From NCBI RefSeq assembly GCF_041296385.1, contig NC_091013.1, forward strand, positions 9,128,001 through 9,192,000: a DNA stretch of 64,000 nucleotides. Reading direction: 5' to 3'. The notes under the pieces are model-generated. The model saw nothing but the letters and a program-made list of their open reading frames with translations, did no database searches and was not told the origin of the DNA. Positions 37,701 to 48,873 of this stretch are shown piece by piece. Position 1 is the stretch's first letter. Each line of letters starts with the position of its first letter. The stretch is from Aphelocoma coerulescens. Lineage: Eukaryota; Chordata; Aves; Passeriformes; Corvidae. The position numbers and the translations under genes are program-made.

Positions 37701-40700
37701 TTTGTACAACAACAAGAGCAATTAAGAGATGCAAACTGCTTGTCTTATTGAGAGTAAATCTCGTGCCAGACAGAACAGTTTAGTAGTCCAATACTAATAG
37801 GTATTATTTGTAAGAATGGTAATCTAGTGTGCTGTTCACCAAATAGTGGAGAAGAATAATCAAACTTATCTGTGATGCAACTTCATGGGAAATTATTTAT
37901 AGAGCTTAAATATTGTAACTAAAGCCTAGTAGATTGTGAAATTCTGAGAAACAGGAGAAACGTGTTGTTTAATTGTTTTAGTGAAAACAGTTATTGTTCT
38001 AACAATAGAGCATTTACTTGTCCCAGGAACAGTGACAGAAGCATCCAGCTTAGACAGTGAATGACTGATGTTTGTTTTTATGCTTCAGAAGTTCTCAGTC
38101 TTCATTTTTCTTTACCCATCAGTAGGCCTGACATGATGATGATCTAAAGCTTCTGTGATCTGTGGAATTACAAAAGGTTTTCTTTGAAAAAAAAGAATTA
38201 TACTGAAGTCTTTATGAAAGGAAAATCATACCTGTCCTTTAAAATCTATCTTGAATTTGTTAATCAGATTAATTATAATGTTAATTCTCTAATTCAGTTG
38301 CTCTTGGTGACCTGTACATAAAATTTGCTTTATTTTAACCACAACAAGACAGTTGATTTATGCATTCAAGCTGTATTTAGATGTTGGTTGTTCTGTGATT
38401 TGCTTTGTGTAGGAATACTTGCTGGAATTCTTATTTCCATCTTTCCAGGGGAAGAGAAATCTAGTCTTATAAGCAAAATCATGTATGCACAAGTGCAGTT
38501 TAGCATTCCTGGCCCTTACATATCCTGAGAAATAATTTGTCAGGCTTATTGCTGATGTTTCTGGAGGCCGAGAGGGTGGAGTGGGGAAATCAACAGAAGG
38601 CAGCAACTCAGAAGTCAGAGTGACATGCCTGACTGATCTTGATTTTTAGAAATTGTGTTTTAGACCATGTGCCCCTTCTTAAGAGAAAATAGGGCATCTT
38701 GATTAAAGTGTACAAACAATAAACATCAACATTTATAGATTTACTTGATGCTTTAAAGAAAATTACACAAGTTATCTGTATCTTGCTTTCAAGTAACATT
38801 CCATAGGCAGTTTCTGCCCTAGATAGATGTGAAATTATGTTTAGAACTGCAGAGTCCAGGAATTAAAATAGACATTAATTGGGAAATGTCATATCAGGAC
38901 CATTTCTGAAGCTTTCATTTGCATTTCTGAAGCTTTGTCAAACCCAAGAGCATTACTCCTCAGAAATGTTTCTTTCTCTGAATTTTGACTGCTGCTGTGG
39001 CACAAACAGCCCTCTATTTGGGGTAATTATAGAGCAAGTAAAACTACTACTACTACCCTGGACCTCTTAAAACTAGGTATTTTATTATTGAATTTAATAC
39101 CAGTAAGTTTTCTTCCTAGGATTTAGACACTTGGGTAGTTAAATGTGCAGCTCTTATTCACATAGGCATTCATAGCTACATTAAGAATTAAGTCATGTGA
39201 GTAATGTTTATTTGACAGCAGGTGATTTTCCCCAATATGAGCCAATGACCAGAACTACAGAGTATGCAAACTCTTGCCACAGATGGTTTAGCAACCATTT
39301 GTACTAGTTCAGCTGTTTCAGGTTGAATGATACTGCTCTTCTGTAAATACCACTATATAGTATTTCTAGTAGGAGTTTTTGGAAGCAACAAAAATGATAC
39401 AAATAATTGAAACTGCTAAAATCTCCAGTGTAAACCAGAGCCCACAGAGTTAACCTTTATAAGAATTTTCCCTAAGTATTAGTGCTTTATTTCAGTCAGT
39501 GTGGGTAATTTAATTTCAGAATTTCAGTGGGCCAAATACATAGTTCAAGAAAAAGTTGCAACAGCTTTTATAGAGGATATTCGTTTCAAAGTTTGAAGGG
39601 CTGTGCTCAAAGAAAAGATTAAAGCTACAGCAGTAATTAGGAATTGGATAAGGGAGGTGAATTGGTTCCTCTGGAATCCAGTGTTACCTGCAGTAGCAAA
39701 ATTGATATCTGTGGCAGTATATGAGTGCTTATTAAAACTTACCTTATGTCCAAGATAAGGCTGCATGCACAGTAGCTTGGCTGTGTCTTTTTCCATTCAA
39801 AGATTTCCAAATTAGAATTGGCAATTTTTAAATGTACTTTGAAAAATATTTTCAAACTACTTTCTGTGACTTCATGCAATTGAACTAAGTACTCAAAGGC
39901 AAATCTGCTACTTGGTCATTTTTCTTTCAGGGAAAATATATTGGACTAAGTATATATGTGCCAGTGTTAAAATGAAATAGTAAAGATGTGAAGAAATACT
40001 ATTTTCAGTCATCTAACCAATTTAGCATAAAAGTGCTAACATCACTTTGTGCTGATTCTGAAGCAATTCAAATCATTATTTTAGCTACCAGTTAAAATAA
40101 GTCCACCTCTGAATTGATAAATGCAATTTTGAAGCATCATGAAGCATAACCTAGGGCCTTTAATTTCATACAGTGAAGCTATTTTTCAGATAAAGAAATA
40201 TCTCTGGAGATTAGTTAGCTAATTGTGTGAAAATTACTTTTTAGCTGAATAGGTAGAAGCATATAAGCTAAAAATAAATACCATATATTTTAAAGTTGAG
40301 AAAACTCTTCTAGTAGGGGAAATTTACAGTATTAAGCTTATTAGCATCCTGGGAAAAAATATAGAAAATAATTCCTTCAGAATAAATAGCACTATAGAGG
40401 AAGATTTCACTATAGCCATGTTTTTGCCACTGCAGTCTATCGGGTCAAGAAAGGAGATGATACAGTTTTTTTATTGATATATTAAAATGAGTGTGTTGGC
40501 TTATGCACCCATCTTTTAATATTTAGAAAGGGCCCTTCAATTCTTTTTGTATTTCCTCATAGTTTGCAGGTCTTATTTTGAACCTCTAAGCTGGCTTTTG
40601 ATACCCAAAACTTTGTTCTTGAGATTAAATAATTTTGAGGCTGTTTCTCAAACAGAAGCAAGAAGTTTGATAGTACCAAGAGAGCTGTTCTTTGCCTTCC

Positions 40701-41535
40701 TGAACATCTTTGATCATTATTCTGTTTCTTAAAGCTATCTTAACTTAGTTCCATAACCCCAAATGACAGTCTTCCCTGGATGTTAGATGAGTCCTGTGTA
40801 TCCCATCTTCCTGTCAGCAGTTCATCATTCAGTGTTACCACACTTTAATATGGCATATTATACAGATATAGTCTATCTATATATAGTCTCAGGTTCTTGG
40901 AGTTAGCTGCTCGACATATTTCTTACAAGGAATTTCCTTTGGCTGCTTGAACAGTTCCAAGACCTGTTTATAAAATTGGACTTCAAACCAGTTTTTCCTG
41001 TCTCATTTTTCATTTATCCACAGCATTGACAGTAATCAGTGAAACAATCTAAATCATGTCTAAATCCTCTGTCTTTATGAAGTGATCTGTTGGTTGATCC
41101 AGTAGCTTGCCAACAAGAAAGCAATTCTTGTCTGCAGCTGAGTCAGTGCTGCTGGTCCTGAACCTGTGTATCTTACATTTCATGTCACCATTGGCTTTCA
41201 CTGCTACCTGATTTTTAATTTAGGAAACAGTTTATTTTTTTAATCTCTAGATGTTATTTTACTGAAAACATTTTAAACTTTGGTTTTTCTTCATACTGTG
41301 TTATTTCATTTCAATTCTATTTAAAAGATACCCATTTGTATCTATACTTTTTCACAATGAGGAGAACACTGAGAAGACCTTTAATCAGAGCAGGGGAAAA
41401 GGGGTCCATGTGCTCCCATTCAAGAATGTATTTTTTGAAATCTCTGTCTGTGAAGCTGTTTTATTAGGGAAATGGTTCCATCAATTTTGAATTCTAAATG
41501 AGCTTCCAAAAAGAATTTTTAATTTTTTTTTTCAG
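34712..41535 (+). other. CFAP47: Intron, 6.8 kb, with a CR1 reverse-transcriptase fragment
   Basis: GTACAG donor and a long T-rich acceptor ending ttcag. It contains the CR1 coding relic at 36880-37330. A GC-richer block at about 36060-36640 carries a 134-codon antisense open frame. The rest is AT-rich without recognisable features. Confidence 0.72.
36880..37330 (+). mobile_element. CR1 LINE fragment from the reverse-transcriptase region
   Basis: The segment 'ccccaggggtcagcgctggg' followed by 'gcccatattattcaagacct' and 'gtattaacgacatggatgat' corresponds to the PQGS-x-LGP-x-LF-x-x-x-x-ND motif of CR1 ORF2. The bases before it match the RT part upstream of that motif, including the traces of 'G-G-A-V-N-V-x-Y-x-D' near 37005. 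The frame is broken by stops and small shifts, so it is a dead, internally truncated copy with no 3' end. Confidence 0.82.
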
Positions 41536-41631
41536 ATGAGGAGCTGTTGAGTCAGCATCTGAGTGCACCTGTCCTGTCCCAGTCCACCACTAAGGAATCT
41601 GTTTTTCAACTTCTGTTTAAACATCCACAAG
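41536..41631 (+). CDS. CFAP47: CFAP47 internal exon (third ASH domain continues)
   Basis: This 96-nt exon completes the aspartate codon, gives 31 more codons, and leaves with one base at a strong GTATGT donor. It reads DEELLSQHLSAPVLSQSTT followed by KESVFQLLFKHPQ. It continues directly from VDVMLT of the previous exon. In ASH proteins this position is a loop followed by a strand; the expected next segment, an 'I-P-V-x-F-x-P' strand, is not in this exon and should lie in the next one. The acceptor has a run of ten T. This is the last exon I place with confidence. Confidence 0.8.
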
Positions 41632-42452
41632 GTATGTAACTTCTTAACCCTTAAAATATATTTAAACTATTAATGTTAATTATTTTATCAACTTAACCTG
41701 CAACAAGTCACAGTTTTCTAAAACATGAAGTACTAGAGTGAAAAAATATGTAATTGCTAAGAAAATTATTTTTTAAATATTTTTTTTGTAGTTTGAAGGA
41801 TTGGTTAAGAAGAAAAAGAAGAGGAAAGAAATTCCAAAAGACAATGAGTTAGACATTTGTAACTACTTTTACTTTTTACTGAATTAACAGAAAACAAAAA
41901 AGAAAATTGACTTCTCAATTATTTCATTCTAGATACAGTTATGTTTCTCTTCAGCCTTATCAGTCATTTAAACTTGTTTTTGTTTTTTTTTGAGGGGGGG
42001 TTATTGTTTATTTTTTGGTTTCATTTATTTGTTGTTTGTCTCAGTTTTTATAAGATAGTTTTTTAGTTGGAAAGTACTATTTTCTGTATTTTCTTATGAA
42101 AATTTTCCCAGAGACTACAGGCCTGAACTATCTGGAAAGAATTAAACTACTTGGTTTAATTTCCTGAATTAAATTTTAGGTAGCATTGCTGGTCCTATCT
42201 GATCTAAGATGGGATATGAAAGGAATAAATTGCCTTTAGTGCTGTAATTTTACCAAAATTTATTTATTATTTGTATATGATAATAATTGATTTATTTGAT
42301 TTATCTGGTGTTATGATAAGGCTTGGATTATCACAGAAATAGCATATTTCAGTAATTTCAAATTATTCATTGCTGAAGTATAGAAGATAAGTAGATTTCT
42401 TTATCTATTTTAAATTTTTTTCTTCTAATTATTTCCATTGATTACTTCTCAG

Positions 42453-42605
42453 AAGTGCTTTACAATTTCAGAACACACAGTTATATTATTCATATTTTCA
42501 ATTATTTACCAAAGACATTAATTTTCTTTGCTTATACCCCCACAAATATGTGTGAGCATCTCTTTCATGTGAAGATAGCTATCAGAATAAGCCATACCAT
42601 TTTCT
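42453..42605 (+). CDS. Weak candidate exon with ASH-like spacing
   Basis: After the acceptor ttgattacttctcag, the phase 1 frame required by the exon ending at 41631 is open for 60 codons. It contains LPKTLIFFAYTPTNM and HLFHVKIAI. The order 'L-P-K...F-x-P-x-x-M' resembles the strand expected next in the third ASH domain. Donors are GTGAAG at 42569 or at 42606; the second leaves phase 1, matching the candidate at 48829. Against it are very AT-rich composition, an over-long gap after HPQ and the lack of the usual 'IPV' strand. It could easily be a chance open frame. Confidence 0.2.
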
Positions 42606-42917
42606 GTGAAGAAATAGTGTCTATCTCACATTAAAGACCTGGTTTAGAAATATGACATGAGGATCACTTGTTTACAATTTCATTCAAAAAAATTTGCCAT
42701 GTACTATGGTTTTCCTGTAGGTGTACTTGACAGATCTTTATTTTGTAAAGGATATTGCAGACCTTACTGTTCCCAGCAAGGAACTATTTTTGCTTTCTCT
42801 TCTGGGAGCTCACTATGCCTCAAAACATTTCTAGGTGATACAGAAAGAAGGATTTAAAAGAAAAGGAGGTGTAAGAATTGATCTGGATGTCATGTCATTT
42901 TCTATATATCCATTTCT

Positions 42918-43494
42918 CATGGTTTCACTCCAGGCAGCCACTCACTCACTCCCCCAGCAGCAGCATCAGGGAGAGAATTGGAAGGATAAAGGGTGGAAAA
43001 CTCAAGGGTTGAGATAAAGACAGTTTAATAGGGAAAGCAAAAGCCCTGCAGACAAGCAAAGCAAAACAAGCAATTCATTCACTGCTTCCCATGGCTGGGC
43101 AGGTGTTTGGCCACCTCCAGGAGAGCAGGGCTCCATCACGTGTATCAGTGACTTGGGCAGACAAACACCATCACTCCAAACGTCCCCTCTTTCCTCCCCC
43201 AACTTTATACACTGATCCAGGATGTCACGTGGTCTGGAATATCCCTTTGGCCAGTTTGGGTCACCTGTCCTGGCTGTGTCTCCTCCCAGCCTCCCATGCA
43301 CACCATGTGTACGTGCCACACCAGTGTGGCAGTAGGACAAGCAGGAAAGGCCTTGGCTCTGTGTAAGCCCTGCTCAGCAATAACAAAAACATCCCTATAT
43401 TATCATCACTGTCTTCAGCACAAATCCAAAACACTGCCCCATACCAGCCACTGGGAAGAAAGTTAATTGTACCCCAGCTGAAACCAGCACAACA
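42918..43494 (-). mobile_element. ERVL-type endogenous retrovirus LTR (solo), antisense
   Basis: Read on the minus strand it starts tgttgtgctggtttcagctg and continues with 'agtggctggtatggggcagt' and 'gtgttttggatttgtgctga'. It then has 'tgacccaaactggccaaagg', a TATA-like tataaagttggg, and ctattaaactgtctttatct as polyadenylation region. The end is 'gagtgaaaccatga'. This order is that of a very common avian ERVL-family LTR. No internal retroviral sequence adjoins it on either side, so it appears to be a solo LTR. The target duplication is not clear. Open frames on both strands here are by-products. Confidence 0.85.
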
Positions 43495-45249
43495 TTTTAC
43501 ACAGATATATAAAGGCTGTAACTTTTGCCATGACCTTCTAAATTGTTTTTTTCCACAGAAGCAGTGGTGAACTGCCCAAAACCAATCTAATTTATGTACA
43601 CAGTAAAACTGAAAGTGCAATCACTTCACAGAAGTATCTTTAAAAGTTGTGCTTTTTCCTTATCTTTTATGTCTGAAATATCTTACTGATGTGATCAGAA
43701 GTGAAGATCAGATTAGATGCAGGTGTTACTGCTTACCATTACTCCCTATACAAAAGAAACGATACTTTGAAAATGTGTTGTAACTAAATATTATTCTTGA
43801 TAGACTTGCTGCAATATGATTGCTAGGTCATTTTATGAGCAGCATTCATGCTTATGTAAAAACTGTGCTTGTTGTTAATTAATTACTTGTTTTTTCCTCA
43901 CTCACTCTAAAAACTAAAGGTAGAAATTCAGAAATAGTGAGATAGTCTGAGAGTCTAGGAGTCATTTTTTCATCATCCTTTCACAAGAAATCCAAAATAC
44001 TATCCATGCTGTGAAATTGTTGCTCAGAGCAGAGTATCCTTTTCCCCTGCCCTGGCTTCCCAGTAACACAAGCTATGTTAATTCAGTAACAGTCCTCACA
44101 GTGAAGGTGTGATCTCATTTTGCACTCAACCTGCAGTGACTGCATTTTATGGCTTAGCTGCTGTTCTGGGTGATCAATAAGCCTCTCTGTTGTAACCACT
44201 TGGTGCAGCATCAAACAGGAACAGTAAACAGGGCAGTTGGCTGAACCTGCTTTTTAGATACTTCTCTCTATATTTCAGCACAAGTTTTATATTTTAAAAC
44301 TTCTGTATTTTAAGCTGCCATGTCACTTGTATCATGTTTATCTCTTTTCCCATGGAGAACTCCATGATTAACTCTTTAATTTTTCCTTCTAACTTTGATT
44401 TTGTGTAAAATATATGTATTTATTAACTTTGCTGAGCACTTAGGAAGGAAAGATTAAATATATTTGATAAATGTATTTAATGTTAATGAGACATTTCCAA
44501 AAAGCTGCTTGCAGTTTAAAACCAGTTGATGGCAATCAAATTTGAGATACTAAAATTCTGTGTATGCCCTTTGGAAGCATGTCACTATTACAGTTTCATA
44601 TTTTATTCAACATTCTTTGAGAAGGAATTTTAGCATACTTTTTACGTCATGTACAGTCCACTGTGATTACAGATAATTTGGCTTTTAAACTAATTTCACC
44701 TAAGAAATGGCATAATTTTTTTTCAGGTCCTCAGGCTATTTCCCTAAAATATTAGGTTCCAAGATTTGCTTCTTGAGTTCTATATTTATTTGCGTCTGCT
44801 TTTTTCTTTCAATAATTTTGCATGCACAGTCTGCTTCTTTCTTATTATTTTCAAACAAAACTAACATACTTGTTTGCCCTGGTTGTCCTTAGTTCCTCTG
44901 TCTCTGTTTCTTTTATAATGCTTCCATTATCTCAAAATGACTTGAAGAGCCAGAAAAAAAGGAAAAAAAAAAAAAAGAGCTGTGAGAAATACTTCTCCAT
45001 TCTAGCAGACTATTTTGAAAACATGTTGGAAAATACTAAGTTTTCTTTCCTCTTTCATGTTTTAAATGCATTTTATGACCAGGATTTGTTCACTCACAAC
45101 AAGCAGAAATAATTTTACAATTTATAACTTCCATCAGAGGTTCTGCTGAAGTCAACCATCAGTGGCTCCAGCTGGTAGTTCCTCAAGCTGAGGGTACATT
45201 GAGCTCTCAGCTCATCTTTTCCTTCTACTCTACTATTTCTTGGTTTTGG

Positions 45250-46790
45250 GAAGAGGCACAATCTGCTAGATCAGGTTGCCTTTAACATCTCAATGTTTTT
45301 ATACCTGACTACTACTTCTGTCCCTGCTCCTGAGGTGCTGTTAGGGCTGGCTTTGTGAGAGGATCCAGGATTAACTCCAGGGTCAATTCAGTGCACAAAG
45401 TCAGGCTTAACTTTAGTAGCTACGTTGCTGGGAATATAGAACAGAGGCTGGCTGATTGGAGATCAGATGCATCTACTGGCTGTTGGATACCTAGTAGAAA
45501 AATTTATGGTCCATGTGTCATCAGCACCAGTCTGTCAGAGAAAGATTTACTGTCAGGCCAAATCCTGTTGTAGACTGGTGATTCTCCCTGGCTGTTGGAG
45601 GTCCCATGGAGTTGGTGGACATTCAGCCAGGAGCTTCATGAGAATATTTTATTACCATCTTCACTGGATTTGTCCTCTGAGTGAGAAACCTACCTGTCCT
45701 TCACCTTAGTGTGTGAGATTCCTTCCTCATGGGATCGCTTTTGGCGTGGGCATCTTTTGCTGTATACAGAGACTTTGCAAGCAGGATTTGTGCAATTCAG
45801 AACACAGATTTGTTTTATGGTTTGATACATGTAGTAGATAACCAGGAATAACACACTGCTAGGTATTACCATGGTCAGTATTCCCAGTGAGGCATGGGAT
45901 GTATCTTTGCTGCCCAGGTGGGTCATCATTAGTCATTTGAGGACGGGTCAGCCTTTCTCTTGGCATGGGTTCATCCATGATATTGCTGGGTTGCCACCTT
46001 CTGATTCTTTGTTTTCTTTCCATGTATTTTTTTATAGCTTTTCACTTCAGTACTTTCTTGCTGAGTTCTTGAACTGTAACTATCATTCTGTGTTTTAACT
46101 TTCTTAGGTATTTTCTCATACCTTACCACATTTCTCAGTAGAATCAATCCAAAGTTTTGGTACCTGCTGTACTGAGTTAGACTCTGCATCACAGGCAGGT
46201 GAACTGCTGCTCAAAAGATTACATGTGCTTTTGAAGAAATTGCAGTTTATGCTCCCCACAAAATAGCCTCCTTGAACCTAGTCTGTGCAAGACACAATGA
46301 CTTTCTTTCCTGGCCCTATTTGGGTACCTGTCTGTATGACTGTTCCTTATTTAAACCTCCAGCTGCCATTTTCCCTTGTTCAGTTTTCTCTGATGTACTG
46401 TCATAGTACCTGGAAGCTTGTACAAATGTGGATTTGCTTTGTGAAAATTCCAGCAGAAAGGAAAGCTTGGGATCCCTGCCTAATCGATGCACATGGAATT
46501 TTCCTGATTGCTGAATCACCCTGGCTTGCCTCTCTCCTGTGAAACCATTCTGAAACAGCAGTGTCCTCATGTTACAGCTGACAGAGAAACAGGTTTTTTT
46601 GGAGAGGGTGTCAGTACTCAGTCCTGGGACGTGACAGCACAAATGATGTGGTCTAAGCCATATTTATCTCCAGAGAGATGTGCTGACAAAATCAATGAGT
46701 TCAAGCTGGTGGCATTCCTGAGTGCTGGTTGTCTCTGCTGTCAGCATGGAAAACCTTGGAAAGCTCTCTAAAGCCACAGCACACCTGAGG
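45250..46790 (-). other. Coding-like relic, possibly part of an old retroelement
   Basis: This stretch is richer in GC than the flanks and has several minus-strand open frames close together, at 46642-46316, 46192-45971 and 45929-45690. The last holds a hydrophobic segment (SSVLFLVIYYMY) followed by a basic, cysteine-containing tail, like a membrane anchor and its cytoplasmic end. The frames are interrupted by stops and shift relative to each other. I do not recognise the family; a degraded retroviral envelope region is one possibility, chance another. Confidence 0.2.
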
Positions 46791-48828
46791 CTTTCCTCAT
46801 ATAGAGATAATCAGTAGGGAAATTTGTGTCATTATTTAAGGCACTTGTGCCTTCTAATATAAAGAAAGATGAAGCTTAAAGATTTTTCTTTATGGTTCTT
46901 TGCAGTCTCATCAGGCCATACATATTTTATATATGTTTATTTAGCCTGTTATATGCATTCTTTTTACCTTTGGATTTTACTTCCTTTACAGGTTATATGT
47001 AGATATCTTTATATGCGTTTGTCAGGAATCCATTCTAGGGAAATAACTTGAAGTAAAGGAAGTGAAAGGCAGCACTGTAACAATACACAAAAATTCTCAG
47101 TTACTGTTCTCTTAAAACAATCCTGTGAGTTGCAGGAGTAGTACATTCCCTTGACTGTGTAAACAGTTGTTTATTTCAGCATGTTCTCCTCATGTTGCAA
47201 TAGAAGAGAGAAGAAAAAAGATATTCAGGATGCAAACAAAAGATGGGAAGACATCAGAAATACAGATTTTGCATAGTCTCACGCAGATCCACATAAGACT
47301 TCCCATGTGGATTTATCATGAAAAACAGATTTTCAGGCTATAATTGCCTCACAGATTTTAGCTAGGCTCTACAGTAGGCTTCCTTCAGAATATCATGATT
47401 TGTTACTGAGCATCCAGAGTACAGTACTTCAGAGCATTTAAACTATTCAAATCAGCCTCAGGGGAGGCTGTTATTTCACATTATCTTGGCCTATTTCTCT
47501 ATTTAAAAGTATCTGCTCTGTTTTGTAATTTGATAAGAAGTTATCGCCTTCAACAGAACTAGAAGATGAAAAGATGATTAATTTTGACTTAGAATAGCAT
47601 ATTGCATGCCTATCTATTTGATAACAGCTGTGGATGAACAGGATGGAGTCAGGATGTGCCCTTGAATAAGACAGAAGTGTTTAATTCTTCCCTTCTTCCT
47701 GATTCTTGCTTCCAGCCTTCACCTGTTTAGGTAATAAACCCAGTGAAAACTCCAGAGACACAGATTTGTTTCATCCTGTAAATTACTCAGTAAATCTATG
47801 TCTAGCTCTAAATTGGCTATAAAAAATTATCTGCAATCTTTTGTTTCCAGCAGCACATGCACAGTGGAGAAATTACCAGCAGTATGGAGCAATTGTTTCT
47901 TGAGCACAAATTAAGAGGCTTGATTTTCTAGATGTCTGTTTTATTTCCATTTTCCCTGTCCTCCTCTGCTCTTGGAACAATGACATCTCCATCTCCCATT
48001 AATTCATTTGTGGAAGACCCTTCCACATCCATGCTGGACCCCAAACATACAGTGAAGGTTTCCCTCCTGCCATAAACTAGATAATTTGCTGAATGAGAAC
48101 TAAAATTGTTGATTTTGCTGTAGCTTTTCTTTGTTTGTGTCTCTAAGTTGACTTTCCTTGTCTATCCAGCTGTTGAGTTCTGAGAAACATTGAAGGTATG
48201 TTGGAGATGCACATCTAACCTTGCAGAGAGAGGATAGAAGACTAAAAATGACAGAAATAACCAAAAACCCACCCCCAATCCTACTGGAATTGGTATTAAT
48301 AGAACAAATGTATAGAAATTTGTAAGAATTACACAGATTTCTTTTTTTTCTATAGAGGCTGAAAACAATTTTGGAATTCTTGAAAATATTCCCTTAACAT
48401 TTTAAATGAGGAGGTGGGGTGTGGGTGGGAAAGAAATTGAACCTTTTGTTAAGAACATTCGGAGATGGAAGATCATGATAAAATTTTAAACTTTTCAAAA
48501 TTAGGTCTGAGGGTTTGAGGGAAAGAAGAGCTGGTTGGTTTGAGCTGTCTTTTTTTTTTTTTGTTCTGTTTGTTTTAATTACTATAATACTTTCCAGAAG
48601 AGAAAGATAATTTAAACTTACCTTATTATGTAACTGTTCAGCACACAGATTTTATTTTAAAACATGAATCCTAGAAGGCATTATTGAAACTGATCTTTCA
48701 ACCTTGAAGTTTTATGCCTTAAGAGTGCTTCATAATTACACTGGTGAATGAATGTTCTTTTGTTCATATACTGAGTTTTTCTAGAACTTTTTTTGTCAAA
48801 TGTTTTCATTGATTTTTTTTTCTTTTAG

Positions 48829-48873
48829 TCAATGAAAAATGGGTCTCAAGTATAAGACAGAAGCTAAGAGAAA
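48829..48873 (+). CDS. Candidate 45-nt exon, product not recognised
   Basis: A long pyrimidine tract (gatttttttttcttttag) and a GTAAAA donor bound 45 bases. In phase 1, the phase left by the exon at 41631, they read (V)NEKWVSSIRQKLRE. The exon leaves at phase 1 again, fitting the candidate at 61437. The peptide is charged and helix-like rather than a beta strand, so it would not complete the third ASH domain. It is small and the flanking introns would be 7.2 and 12.6 kb. The acceptor is the best argument for it. Confidence 0.33.

Noticed and set aside
41792..41890. Lysine-rich reading after ttttttttgtag
   Set aside because: In the phase required by the previous exon the second codon is a stop.
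42721..42833. Possible exon after tttcctgtag
   Set aside because: The phase-compatible frame is odd and cysteine-rich with a poor GTGATA donor; the more protein-like frame has the wrong phase and ends in a stop without a donor.
43002..43620. Open frames of 112 and 119 codons on the minus strand
   Set aside because: They fall in or across the ERVL-type LTR, which is non-coding.
48355..48405. Strong acceptor at 48354 followed by a phase 1 reading (EAENNFGILENIPLTF)
   Set aside because: The frame stops before any usable donor.
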